From: Hyperoplus lanceolatus | Lineage: Eukaryota; Chordata; Actinopteri; Uranoscopiformes; Ammodytidae | Assembly (NCBI GenBank): GCA_026929865.2 | Contig: CM049398.1 | Span: 16,358,501-16,422,500, forward strand | Direction: 5' to 3' | Length of the DNA stretch: 64,000 bases | In this document: in pieces, positions 10,785 to 21,996 of the stretch | Layout: each line of letters opens with the position of its first letter | Numbering within the stretch: position 1 is the stretch's first letter | Made by a program: the position numbers and the translations under genes | Notes under the pieces: generated by a model | What the model was told of the DNA's origin: nothing | Databases searched by the model: none | The model's input: only the letters and a program-made list of their open reading frames with translations

Positions 10785-12700
10785 AAATAGAGACACACTA
10801 AGTACGTTTACATGTAAAGTCATGTGTTGAGAGGGAGACGCAGCAACAATATTTAAAGTCAGACAGGTGACTGACACATTGACTTTGCACAAAGAGAAGA
10901 TTCCATTGAAAATGTAAGACATGCATCATGTCTTCAAATTCCCTTGTTTGCTCACATTCAAAGTATGGTTGATACAGCATACTCACATATACACGTGGAA
11001 AGCTTCAGTCAAATCGTTGGCAGTGACTGGGAATGTGGTAAAAACTGTACAGGCCTCAGCTAAGTTACTGCAGATAAAAACCTTCACCTCAAGTGTTTTC
11101 ACATGTCAACAGCAATGAATTAACTAGCAGGTACAGCCTTTGGGCAAACCCCAAGAGATAGATGCAAGTGTGCTAGAGAAACACAGAAGTGTTGCCAGTT
11201 CCTACTTAACATGCAAGTGCCAGTGTTCGAAATATCCCCCTCTCTCTCCCAGTCTCCAGTCCTGTTCTCTGCCATTTCAGACTTCTGTGCTTTGGATGGT
11301 GACAGCAGCGTCATTCACACATGACAGCTGGCTGCCTAGCTGGTCAGAGGTGGGGCAGAAAGACAGGGACTGTGCCACTGCTGCTGTGTGCTGCCTTCTA
11401 CCAATCTTGATTATTGACAAGAGGGCACCAGTGGGTGAACACAAGAAAGAAATAAAAGTGCACATTTTAGAAGGGAGCTAGCTTTTGCTTTAGCCTAAAG
11501 GTTTAAACTACTTAAACCAATTTGTGTAAGCTAAATTATTATTTAGAAGCACAGGTCTGCACGAGGGCAGTGGGTTTTAAGTAAACAAAGTCAATTTGAT
11601 GGCTTCAAATGAAGTAGCTGAATACATTTCAGGACTTTGCAAGTATTTAGCAAGTTTAATTATGCAAGCAAAAACCTTGGAATCTAGTGTAGGTGCATAT
11701 CTATAATTAACATACTGCACTCGGGTCAGACTCTGGCAGATTCTGACACATTGACAACACTTGTAAACCCCAGGCTTCCTACGAAAACACACACATCTGA
11801 TCCCACACAATACCAGTCCTCCACTGGCCTTCACTTTATTGCAGTATTTCAGTTTTGTTAGATCCTTAATGCAGACAGCCACTAAAGCTGGATAGTGTGT
11901 TTTATCACAACATGTCTATGCTGACTTCATGCTTTAATCGGTATAAGACATAACTACGCATCGATATTAGCCTCTCTCATGATATGATGAACAGTGCTGA
12001 TTAGAAAAACAAACAAAAAGGGGAAAAAGGCTATTAGACCAAATGGAAGGGGACATGATGAGCATACAACAGTCATATGTTTTTGTTATAATGAGGGGGC
12101 ATTTTGTGCATTGTATACTCATATTCGTCACTCCCAGCTTCCTCACCAGAGATAAGAGTAAGGAATTTTTAGCTGGAGGACTGAGAATTTTTGTATGTCT
12201 ATTCTACCATTTATTATCAATTCACAGCCTTGTTGTAAAAATTATCGTGATGTTTAGGGCTACAGTGCTACAGAATGAGACAAGGTTCAAGGGCAGGGTT
12301 CATCATGAAACAAACACCGATTGACACCTTCTTGTATTTACAAAAAAACAAAAAGGTGCATTGTAGCAGTGACAGGCAGAAATGCATAATAGATTAATGT
12401 TAAAACTAGAGCTAAGCCAGAGGGCTGATATTATCAGGAGGAATTATCATTGACAGCTGAGCAGATGCTGGGGCCCAGTCTGTGGATAGATAGGGTTGTA
12501 CCAATCAAGTTCTTGGTTTGAATACCAGGTTTATACCGTCACACAGATAACACATCTGCACAATTAAGTACACATTTCAAGGATATTAGTAATCCATGTA
12601 TGCTAAAATGTTTTTCATAGTTTAATTCTGCATTTTAATATTTCTACAATGATGTTAATTTATTCAAGAGGATACAACTTTCTCAACACTTAAAAATATA
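10785..12700. other. Noncoding, no clear feature
   Basis: No gene or element boundary recognised. Overlapping open frames on both strands at 11120-11481 have no domain, no splice context and no bias I can see, so they are not called. Confidence 0.4.
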
Positions 12701-12835
12701 TATATACAGTATCTCACAAAAGTGAGTACACCCCTCACATTTCTTAAAATATTTCATTATATCTTTTCATGAGACAACACTGAAGAAATTACACTTTGAT
12801 ACAATGTAAAGTAGTCAGTGTACAGCAGTGCTTCT

Positions 12836-13501
12836 CAAATGGTGGGGCGCGTCCCGCTGGGGGGGGCGCCGTGAGTTGTCAGGGGGGGCGCGGGCTACCT
12901 TGATTTCCAACTGACCAAAAAAAAAAAAATAATAACATATATATATTTTTTTATAAGTGCTAGCAAGCGCGATGTGTGCTTGTGTATGGTCATATCTGCG
13001 CGAAAGGCCGCGATTTGCAGTAAATAAATGTCCACATGTGTCTCCAAGTGTCTCTGTAGGCTATTTAAAAAGAAATCAAGCAAGTAGACTAATGATAACA
13101 TTAATTAATTATAGGTTATTGCATCACAGAAGGCCTATTGGCCTATAATAATACAAAAACACCAAACTATGTTTACAGTTTAATTTTCTTTTGAATGAAA
13201 TGCAAACCTCAGTTAATCATTTGCTCTGAGATTCACACAGACTGAGCAGTCTTTTTTAAATGTTACAAATTGAGCTAATAGACTGAACTTTGAATGTTTT
13301 TGCTGCAGATCTCAGCTAATTTTTGTTATCTAATTTGATAATAAGGTGATTGTATGCAGAATGCTCGTTCCAGAAACTCATACAGTGGTTTTGTACGGAT
13401 AAATAAATAAATATTAGCAGGTTCTCAATAGCATTTCAATTTAGGGGGGGGGCGCGAAAAAAATTCTGTCCCCTATGACAGAAAATAATTGAGAACCACT
13501 G
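12836..13501. mobile_element. hAT MITE inserted in the Tc1 remnant, perfect 8-bp TSD
   Basis: The termini are CAGTGCTTCTCAA (12836) and the complement of CAGTGGTTCTCAA ending at 13501. The flanking octamer GTGTACAG is identical on both sides (12828-12835, 13502-13509). C-runs with GGGGGGGCGC lie just inside both ends. The interior is AT-rich with no transposase. These are typical Charlie/Zaphod-type hAT ends (family knowledge). Confidence 0.9.
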
Positions 13502-13635
13502 GTGTACAGGTTGTATAACAGTGTACATTTACTGTCCCCTAAAAATAACTCGACACACAGCCATTAATGTCTTAAGTGCTGGCAACAAAAGTGAGTACAC
13601 CCCTTAGTGAAAATGTCCAAATTGGGCCCAAAGTG

Positions 13636-13866
13636 TTAATATTTATTGTGGCCACTATATTTTTCCAGCACTGCCTTAACCCTCTTGGACATGGAGTTCA
13701 CCAGAGCTTCACAGGTTGCCACTGTAATCCTCTTCCAGTAATTCATGACGAAATCAAGGAGCTGGTGGATATTAGAGACCTTGCACTCCTCCACCTTCAG
13801 TTTGAGGATGCCCCAAAGATGCTCAATAGGATTTAGGTCTGGAGACATGCTTGGCCAGTCCATCAC
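13636..13866 (-). pseudogene. Tc1 transposase C-terminal fragment
   Basis: The 76-residue frame begins MMDWPSMSPDLNPIEHLWG, which contains the catalytic Glu of the DDE triad in the invariant SPDLNPIEHLW motif. It ends KAVLEKYSGHNKY, a standard Tc1 C terminus. The paired-like DNA-binding domains and both catalytic Asp residues are missing, so it cannot be functional. Confidence 0.85.
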
Positions 13867-13870
13867 CTTC

Positions 13871-15540
13871 CCATATCAAAGCCAGTACTCGTCTTCCGGC
13901 CTCTAGCACAAAGTGAACCATTTCTAGATTTTCCATTACATACTGGAAGCCTTGCTTATCAGTATGTAACTTGGTCCACAGCCACAACACAAAACATTTC
14001 ATGGGTCACAGGGCCTCTAACAACCTTGTGCCAAGTGGGCCTTGGGTCCGATGACATGAGACAGAGCTGCACGTAGGCCAAAGAGTTTGTTGGTCTTTAC
14101 GGTGATTCATGTGAAGTAATTGGCTGCACTGAAAGTAGTTGTTTTAACTCAATTGTACACAATGTATTACTATGCAAATGTAGTACTAGTCTATTATTCT
14201 CTGTAGTTGCTGTGAAAGAAATACTATCTCGCAACAAGACATACAGCAAAAAAGGCAATCTCTCTCTCTCTTTAAAAGTGTTTGCAGCAACAAGTCTTAT
14301 AAAACAAACTTAACATGCTTCCATTATGTTCCAGTGTTTTTCTGACATAAGCATGAGTTGTACCTATTGGCCAGTCAGTAAATAGAAGAAACATGAGAGG
14401 AGGAGAAGCCAAGAGAGCGGGGGAAGCAACGCAGCATGTTGGGAAGTTCAGGAATCTCAGGATATGATGTAGTATTTGCGCAGGCCTAGAGGGAAGGAAC
14501 AAGCATCCCTCAAGTTTCGGCAGGGATAAGGGAAAGGAAAAAGTTCATTGGCATAGACATATTTACTACTTTCCTTACGCTGTTTAAGAGTATACGGACA
14601 ACATTTTACTCAAGAACAATATTACAAATCATAGTTCCCAGACCCAATACAAGACTTTTTTGCATGTAAATTGAAGCCTCACACATAGTATTAAAGCAGA
14701 TACCACAAGACTTTACAACATACATTTTGGAAACGGGAGAGTGCCAAGAAATTAATGGAAATGGGTCACCCCAGCTATCTACAATTGTTTCCCGACTCTG
14801 TTCAATCCAGAAGCATTTAATACCCATCTAACAAATGATTTCCTTTGCTATTACAGCAGTAGTAAATCATACAGAGCATGGATCAGTCTTGAGGCTCTGT
14901 GAACTACATTTCAGACAGATGACATAAGACAGGGACCAGCAGTACACTGGACGGGCCTTGTTTCGGCGTTTGTCTAATCTTCAGCTATTTTTGAATAATG
15001 GAGCTTAACAAAATATGTTGGTTTTCGATGTGGTTTCAAAGCGCACATTAACTACGTCATCTGCGCTGTCTTCCGTACATAATGTAGCAAACATGATATG
15101 TAACTATAAAGCAGTGATTATTTAATGAACTTCAAGTCTAGTTGTTATGAGACTTTGTTAATTTGCCAAAATTGATGGGTGTTATCAACTGATGGGTGTT
15201 AAACATTTACCTTGTATGGGCCATAACCTTTTACATAAAAGAGTGAACCATAATGTAGGTAAGTATGTAAGTATTTATACTGCTTCCCTCATGATCGTCA
15301 TGGTGAAATATAAATTAGTTGATGCCATGATAACTTTCTAGAGCAGTGAAATCCTGTTTGTGAGTGTTATAAACCACCACTGTTGAGTTTTTTGGCATTG
15401 ACAAACATGAAAATGCAGCAATCTGTCACTCCAACTGGACCTTCTGGATCAGATTTCATACCCCCCCCCACACGTTCCCTGTTTTATGGGTTGATTTAAC
15501 GCAGGTCTGTCCACTAATGTTATCACCGCTAAAAAACTAA
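13871..15540. other. Noncoding, no clear feature
   Basis: AT-rich DNA with no recognisable exon, RNA gene or element end. Short open frames on the minus strand (14272-14502, 14606-14827) lack domains. Confidence 0.35.
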
Positions 15541-15552
15541 CCATATTCGGGC

Positions 15553-15983
15553 ATTTTCTAGGGATGCACATAGGGACTAATTTACCCAAAGTTTAAACCA
15601 AAGTTTTCATTTAGACTAGTCAACTAGTATATTAAAAAAACTGTGCGAAAACCAAGCACAAGAAAATTCCCAAGCCGTTAATGTAAATGCTTGTGTGGCG
15701 CGCTGTGTATCTGTCTGTTATCAGACACACATAGGCCTCCCGGATGGATTTACACACATTGATCGCTCAATCAAGTTATCCAAGTCAGAGCTTTTTTGGG
15801 GGCAGAGATCGATATTTTAAGTGTGTCTTTATAAAGTTTCTTGTTAAACGTTAGCGTAGGCTACTGTTTGCTGATCGCTGTAGCAGTGTTAAAGTAGCAC
15901 GCATTTAAATAAAACGTTGATACAGATAATCGGCTAAATATCGGCCCGATAATCGGCCAGGGCAGATAATCGGTCGACCCCTT
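15553..15983. repeat. Decayed hAT-type repeat containing dispersed repeat copy 2
   Basis: The left side shows CTAGGGATGCACA, and the right side ends with repeated GATAATCGG units and GGTCGACCCCTTA. Both are motifs of fish hAT MITEs of the TAGGGGTCGACCGATTATC kind. Between them, 15719-15870 matches 4351-4495. Exact ends and TSD are not resolved. Confidence 0.45.
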
Positions 15984-16625
15984 ATTAAAACGATAAAACA
16001 TCTGATCAATTTTCAGTATGGACTAAAATCAACTACTTCTATCAGTTTGACTAATTTAAAATGATCGTATGCTTCCAATCCATTGGACTGAAAAAGGTTT
16101 GATGTACCAAAGTGTTCTTTGCTAACATAAAAAAGGACATTACTCATCACGTGATTATTTGTCTGTTCTCCTATTTATCAACGGCACAATCATTTGAACC
16201 TTTGGAACTTAAATAAACTACATGATAAACCGTGCTGTGATAAAATGTGAGCCCACACTACAGTAAACTAAAAACTTGACTGTTCCCAGTGCTATGAGTT
16301 TCATAAGGTCCCACAAATCTTGGCTAACTTGCTTGGAGTTTGCCCCCATGGAGGTTGGCTAAAGATATTTCAATTTCCAATGTACCATCAGACTGGCAGC
16401 CTGGCATGATGTGGGCTCTCTTAAATTATACAGAAACATTTGGAAATGCAAAAGGATTATGTGACAACTCGTTATGAGCATTGCATGATACAAACATAAA
16501 TTATTTTAATCGGGTAGAACAGAAATAAAATTACAGTTCCATGTAGTGTAATCTAAGGATAAATGGGGGAAAGTGTTGAGTGGCTTTTTGAGTGGCTTTC
16601 AGACCAATTGCAGGGGTGTTAATAG

Positions 16626-16760
16626 TAGGGCTGGCCCGAATTATTCGAATATTCGAGTATTCGTTTGTTAAATTAGTATTCGGAGCTCAATTCAGTATTC
16701 GGGATATTAGTTTGTTTTTTTTTTTTTTTCAAAAAACATTTTTTTTTAAAAAAATTTTGC
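16626..16760. repeat. TAGGGCTGG hAT-type MITE, left part only
   Basis: TAGGGCTGGCCCGAATTATT leads into a run of ATTCGAATATTCG palindromes and then a T-run. This is the start of a widespread fish MITE, but no complementary right end is visible before the next element. Confidence 0.5.
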
Positions 16761-17087
16761 AAAGGTAGCTCAAACTGCAGTAGGCCTATATTTTGTCAGC
16801 AAATAATATTTGGATATACAAGTTATAAAACAATTGTAAAATACAAATTAGACATTCATTTAAAATATATTATCGAATTATTTGCACTTTGACCTAGTTG
16901 GCAGTTGCCCTTTCAAAGCGCAAGTTCCGGTGATATCAGCTGTAGTAGGCTGCGTGATGTTACCAGAGTGAGGCAAACTAAAAGCGGCACCAAGCGCAGG
17001 AGGGAGAGAGAGATGGAGGAAGAATAGAGTATGTGTTCCTAATAACTCTATAGGCTACCACAACATTAGCGCGATTTCGGAAGGAAA

Positions 17088-17420
17088 TGCAGGGCTCGAC
17101 AATAAGGATTGCCCGACGTCCCGGGGCAAGTAAAGGCCAGGACACACCGGCCCGATAATCGCCGTCGTAGATTTTCGAGGGGACGGAGACACGAATCTGT
17201 TTGGTGTGTGCCGTGAAATCGGTCGTAGTTGATGTCGTCGGGCTTCTTTTGAGCCGACATGTTCAATCGGCGGCGGACAGTCTTTCAGTTTGAGCAATTT
17301 GATTTGTGTAGGGCTAGCGAATCGGTGAAGTCACCATTTTCGGGTAGTCGGACTGGTGTGTCCTGGCCTTAAAATGCCATGTCGGGCCAGTAACTATGAC
17401 AACTGGCATGCCCGACCGGG
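17088..17420. repeat. CAGGGCTCGACA repeat carrying a nested MITE
   Basis: CAGGGCTCGACAATAA at 17091 is a known hAT terminus type. Related CCCGAC-rich sequence continues after the nested 17134-17369 element (GTCGGGCCAG, CCCGACCGGGC). The opposite terminus was not found. Confidence 0.4.
17134..17369. mobile_element. 236-bp MITE with 3-bp TAA duplication
   Basis: The terminus AGGCCAGGACACACC (17134-17148) is an exact complement of 17355-17369. TAA flanks both ends (17131-17133, 17370-17372). A TWA-type 3-bp duplication fits PIF/Harbinger or ISL2EU-type elements. The interior is CpG-rich with no frame. Confidence 0.75.
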
Positions 17421-18430
17421 CAACTGGGAGGTTCCGCTGAAATTCTTGAATAATAAAAATTTATATTCTGCTCAACATGGGGCAGCATTGCACATGCATA
17501 ATACCCTTGACGCTTGTGTGCTTCTTACTATGCCTCCTCCCCCATGGACATCTCGGATCACTGACCCTTGCCTTGGTCTGGCCTAGATTTTCAGTTCGAC
17601 ACATCAAGAAAAAAGGCGCTCACAGGATTAACCATAAAACCACACAGGTCACAAAGACACATTCTACAGCAGTAATGTAAAAATAAACACACTTTTAAAA
17701 GCTATTCAGCCCACAATCAATCGTGCAACTTTGCAGCAGTTGTTACATTGTGACAGTTATTCTGTTTATCAAATAATTTATATTGTCCACCCTGGATGAA
17801 TCAGCGTTTAAAACATGGACAGATCATGTATGACCAGGATCAGCGTTAAAAGCTGGAAAAGTAACTTCTACTTTTGCTGTAACTTTTAGAGATTGTGTTC
17901 CTTATATCAACACACAGTAATGGCAGTGCCATATCCTGCATGAACTTCCGTTAGACTTGTTTTCACTGAACAAACAGTAACTGTGCTACAATGGCACACC
18001 TCAAGGAGTGGTGGGATCCACTTACAGTATGGCATACAGCACAATCCTTTGCCTATAATGTGGCTGCAGGGAAATGGGGATAACCAGATCTACGCTAGTA
18101 TATGATTTGACTGTTCATACTACCAAATATACCTGTGTTTTAAAAACTGGCGTTGGCACAGGTGCTGCCAAAACACTTCAGTTTGGTTGTACGAGATGAC
18201 GAGTTTGAAGAAAGTGACAAAAGAAAAATTCCTCTCTTAAAATGACTTACCTCTCACGTGTCAGTGTCAACATCCATCCACCAATTATGCTATTACCGAC
18301 CACACATGGAATATACACACCACAGCAATATGCACCACCACATGACACATTTTAAACCCAAGCTGAACATAGTGACTTTAGATGTGGAGTATGGGGAAAC
18401 GACTAAAGTCAACCGACATGTTCGTACAGG
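17421..18430. other. Noncoding, probably intronic
   Basis: No supported feature. It lies downstream of the PPP1R37-like exon on that gene's strand and is most simply intron. Confidence 0.3.
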
Positions 18431-18438
18431 GACAATAG

Positions 18439-18813
18439 TAGAGCTGCAACGATTAATCGATGAATCGATTATTAATCGATTATTAAAATAATCGCCAACT
18501 ATTTTGATAATCGATTAATCGTTTCGAGTAATTTTTGAATAAAAAATGTCCAAATTCTCTGATTTCAGCTTCTCAAATGTGAATATTTTCTGGTTTCTTT
18601 AATCCTATTATGACAGTTAACTGAAATATCTGTGTGTTTTGGACAAAACAATACATTTGAGGACGTCAACATGGGCTTTGGAAAATTTATCAACATTTTT
18701 CACCATTTTCTGACATTTTACAGACCAAAACACTAATCGATTAATAATCGATGAATCGAGAAAATAATCGACAGATTAATCGATTATCAAAATAATCGTT
18801 AGTTGCAGCCCTA
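18439..18813. mobile_element. 375-bp hAT MITE with perfect 8-bp TSD
   Basis: It runs from TAGAGCTGCAACGATTAATC to the complement of TAGGGCTGCAACTAACGATT. The octamer GACAATAG is perfect on both sides (18431-18438, 18814-18821). It is packed with ATCGATTA motifs near both ends, giving extensive self-complementarity. It belongs to the same TAGGGCTG superfamily as 9711, 16626 and 33612. It lies 75 bp inside the intron next to the PPP1R37-like donor. Confidence 0.92.
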
Positions 18814-18888
18814 GACAATAGACAAGTACACTAAATAGAAAAAGTCCTTCACACATACAGACATGCTGAAACAAACATTTAGTATTAC

Positions 18889-19645
18889 CATGTCTCCAGG
18901 GGTCCTTTGGCTCGACTGCTCCCGAGACAATGTCCCCGTCAGTGGGAAACGTCACCTTTTTCCCACTTGGCTTGTGTTTATTGTCCCCCTCCTCCACTGA
19001 GGGGTACAGTCCCGCCTGGTCTGTGGGAGCAGCCTCTGTGCTGCTGGTCTGGCTTGCCTCTGATGGGCTCTCTGCCATGCTGCCAGCTAGGACATCCTGA
19101 GAGATGGAGGACTCTGAGTCTAAAGTATTGTCTGAGACTGATTTGACATTGGTCGATTCATCCTCCAGCACCCCACTGTCATCGAGAGTCAGATCCACAC
19201 CTATGTCCATGTCCCCGCTCTCATCCCCTTCTCCCAGAACAAACTTTTCAGGCTCAGCGTCCTTAACTTCCTTCATTGTCTCTACCCCAGTATCGCCCTT
19301 GTGCTGCTCATCGTTAGACAATATCAAGTCTGTGGGATTAACTACGGCTGGGGTGTCTTGGGCACTGCTCTGTCTATTTCCATTGACTTCATCAATTTCC
19401 AGTGTTTCTCGTGCCTGGTGGTTATCCTCGTCAGCCACCTGAAGGTTGTCGGTGAGCTGAGGCATCAGGTACGTTTGGGAGGCCTCTGTGGGATCAATGT
19501 TTTGTTTTTCTGTGCCACTGTCCGTCATCAGTTCAGAGATGCGGGGGGTGATACCTTCCGAGTTGATGGACGTGTTGTGATCATCGTCCAAGTTGCTTTT
19601 TGTCTTGACATTGCACAAATCTAGACACTGATCTTCGATATTCAT
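18889..19645 (-). CDS. ppp1r37: PPP1R37-like protein, 5' coding exon (first 252 residues)
   Basis: The last 24 residues contain KKVTFP, then DGDIVSGAVEPKDPWRH. This corresponds to the PP1-docking RVxF site (KVTF, residues about 230-233) and the adjacent invariant block of PPP1R37/LRRC68, a leucine-rich-repeat regulatory subunit that binds and restrains protein phosphatase 1. The exon ends in phase 1 at a GT donor (CATG|GTAATA, donor at 18888-18887). The first ~228 residues are low-complexity, rich in Asp, Glu, Ser and Thr, with no domain; as I recall, the mammalian segment before this motif is far shorter. The start is the first in-frame ATG after a stop near 19697. An acceptor-like CTTAG or CTAG lies in the 5' flank, so an upstream noncoding exon is likely. 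No LRR exons are visible to the left, so intron 1 must be long. Assignment rests on the motif block. Confidence 0.75.
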
Positions 19646-19699
19646 GTTTTCATTTCCAGTGAAACTCAGTCTTTGTGCCAGACAGCCTAGATACTAAGT

Positions 19700-20385
19700 T
19701 AAACAGTAACTAGCAACCAACCAACATGGATAGGTCCGATTCTGGCCTTTGTCTCATAACAATTCAAATAGATGTGCACATATTCTGGTCCTTTATTGAC
19801 CAAATTGTATTGAAGTGCAATTAGAAAAAAAAAAGCTACTTGTATTTTGACTGGTTTGTTGTGCTGGGGGTGGTTTTTATTTTTCACAAATCACAGGTGA
19901 CTTTGGCAAATCCTTAAAAAGGAACTAATTAAAGTGCAATTGCACACAAATATCCATGCAAGGAGTTTGTGATATGTGTGAAATATACGCTGTTTCAAGA
20001 ATAATTAATATGCTAAACTAGGCAACTTTGCATAACTGTCACCCAGACAATCACCTCTTAATTATTTCTGCCAACCGTGTCTTATTCGTCCAAGTGGCAA
20101 CCGACTAAAGGCTAACTGGTTGTCAGCACATTTCCAGGGACATTATAGTGCACCGGGACAGTCAATTGTAAATTAACAAGTCACTCAGGGTGCCTCCATT
20201 ACGCTAGCAAAGTGAGCTTACTGGCCGACATTAAACCAATTCATTTGCATGAATTCGAGCGAGCTGATGTGAGCTAGCTTGCTAAAGTTGTTGTTCAACA
20301 ATGATATCCAGGCCCCAGTGCGGTCGCATGTCTACTTATTTGCGTTTCTCCGTAACAAAGTCCATTCTTCAGTGGCAGGAAAGAA
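19700..20385. other. Probable first intron of the PPP1R37-like gene
   Basis: AT-rich, no frame or element recognised. It lies between the coding exon and the CpG-rich upstream region. Confidence 0.4.
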
Positions 20386-20389
20386 AATG

Positions 20390-20770
20390 TGTCCCCCTCT
20401 CTGTAGCCCTTGTCTCACCCTCAGTCGGCTCGCATCACAATCCTCGAGCAGCCAGGAAAAAAACAGGCGTCACACTCCGAGCAATGAGCATGTTTCGTTG
20501 GCTAACGCTAGCGCTGGGGAACCGTGCCGAAGCTACACCTGTCGGAAGCAATAACGCCAAATTATCATGAGAATATAAAGATATTCCGACCGTTTAGGGC
20601 TCGTGGGTGTCTTCTTATCCGGGAGAAGTGCGTTGAACCTGTTTTTGTCCAGCATTACCAGTCGCGAGCTTGTTGAAGTCCAACAACTGTTTGTTGTTCA
20701 CACGTCTTACGTCAGCGCGTCGTTAACCACAGGGCTGCGTTCAAGCAGACGCAGTGTTACAGAGGGTTGC
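20390..20770 (-). promoter_or_regulatory. CpG-dense region, likely promoter and first exon of the PPP1R37-like gene
   Basis: CpG dinucleotides are visibly enriched here compared with surrounding AT-rich DNA. It contains a CRE/ATF-like TTACGTCA (about 20708) and a possible minus-strand donor CCGACAG|GTGTAG near 20538. Position ~0.75 kb upstream of the coding exon fits a TATA-less housekeeping promoter with a noncoding first exon. The transcription start cannot be fixed from sequence. Confidence 0.5.
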
Positions 20771-20819
20771 GAAAAGGCATACAAAAGGGCAATATATTAT
20801 TAAATGTGTACAGGAATAT

Positions 20820-21340
20820 TTGTTAAAAGCATACAGTTTATTGATACAGTGTTACTTTAATTGTAGTCCTTTCACTCAAACACAATATATTTGACTTAAT
20901 GGCACGTTTCCCACAATCCCACATAGCCTAGTCTACATAGGCTAAATTAAAACGAATGATCAACTGATTTAGTTGATCTAGTAGTCAAAAGGATTCATTG
21001 AAAGCAGTAACCAGTGAAAACACTCACATGGGAATCTTTCTGCCAAAAAGCCCTGGAATTTTCATTATGCCATCTATTCCACATTCTGCCTCTGTTCAAG
21101 TAGGCTAGTGATTGTTTTACATTTTTAAATGCACACATAGCCTGAAAGTCTGCATTTATCCATCAAATAGGTTAGTAGTGTAGCAGGCTATCTTCAGCAA
21201 CGTGCACATGGGCCAGAGCTAGTTTTGAACCCTTGTCATTTAATTTGCTGCTAGCAGCTGTTGTAGCGTAATGTCTGGATGTGTGGAAACGTCAACAAGC
21301 CAGTTAGAATGTCCAGTTTTCAATCATGCTCCTGTTCAGC
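20820..21340. other. Noncoding, no clear feature
   Basis: AT-rich intergenic DNA between the CpG-dense region and a SINE. Nothing recognised. Confidence 0.35.
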
Positions 21341-21343
21341 CAC

Positions 21344-21595
21344 AGGGGCTGTGGTAGTCTAGTTATCGCAGGGTGGATCGATCCCCGTCTTCTGCCACAT
21401 GTCAAAGTGTCCCTGGGCAAGACACTGAACCCCAAGATGCTCCCATTGGGGTATTGTGAGAGGCAAACAATTTAGGTTGATCAATATCTGAACTTTAGCA
21501 GCCTCTGCCATCAGTGTGAGAAAGGAGCAAATGCAGTAGAAGTCTAAGCGCTTTTAAGTCTGACTAGAAGCACTACAAGTACAAATCCTGTTCTG
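21344..21595 (+). repeat. tRNA-derived SINE, degenerate
   Basis: The head resembles tRNA (GTGGTAGTCTAG..., then GGATCGATCCCCG as a decayed B box). The body is typical of fish SINEs: GTGTCCCTGGGCAAGACACT, GAACCCCAAGATGCTCCC, GCAGCCTCTGCCATCAGTGT and AAGCGCTTT. Confidence 0.75.
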
Positions 21596-21965
21596 TCTAA
21601 AACAAATGGCCTTGTTCATCTAGACTACAAAAATAGTCTTGTACAATACAAGTCAGGTGAGTGCACCTTCTTGCATGTAGACAATGTTTTTAAAATCAGG
21701 AGATTGTGCATTTGATCTACTGAAGGAGCATTTGTTTGACAATCAATTTGATGTCAAGTATCAAGAAAATCAAAAATTCAAATAGTCCTGAGTATGAAGC
21801 ACATTTCCTTAGCATTCTAAGAAATGTGCAGTTTTCTATACCACCATGCAAGTCCCTACAAGAGCTGTCAAGTGGTTTCCCAGAAAGACTATATCCTAGT
21901 GCTTCCTGGGCCATACACAAGTAATAAATAAAAGCGACCATTAGTAGAAAAAAAAATAACAACAC

Positions 21966-21971
21966 TTTATT
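21966..21971 (-). promoter_or_regulatory. Poly(A) signal AATAAA of the H2A gene
   Basis: AATAAA on the minus strand, 26 nt past the H2A stop codon and followed by GTGTTGTT, a GU-rich element. No canonical histone mRNA stem-loop is seen between the stop codon and this signal, so the transcript is probably polyadenylated like replacement-histone genes. Confidence 0.75.
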
Positions 21972-21996
21972 AGGATAAAATTTGCACAGTCACACT

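Larger units (their letters stand above)
12707..13870 (-). mobile_element. Tc1-like element remnant, 5' half deleted
   Basis: It starts after TA at 12705-12706 with CAGTATCTCACAAAAGTGAG, a classic fish Tc1 terminus with GAGTACACCCCTCAC. The same GTGAGTACACCCC motif recurs near 13590. The minus-strand transposase end lies at 13636-13866. The element is split by a hAT MITE at 12836-13501, whose perfect TSD restores continuity. Homology stops near 13870, in the middle of the transposase gene, so the other TIR is lost. Confidence 0.8.

Noticed and set aside
11120-11481. Overlapping open frames on both strands (64-113 codons)
   Set aside because: No recognisable motif, and frames on opposite strands overlap; nothing distinguishes them from chance.
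21344-21420. Possible tRNA gene
   Set aside because: The B-box-like GGATCGATCC belongs to a SINE head: no cloverleaf can be closed and the SINE body follows directly.
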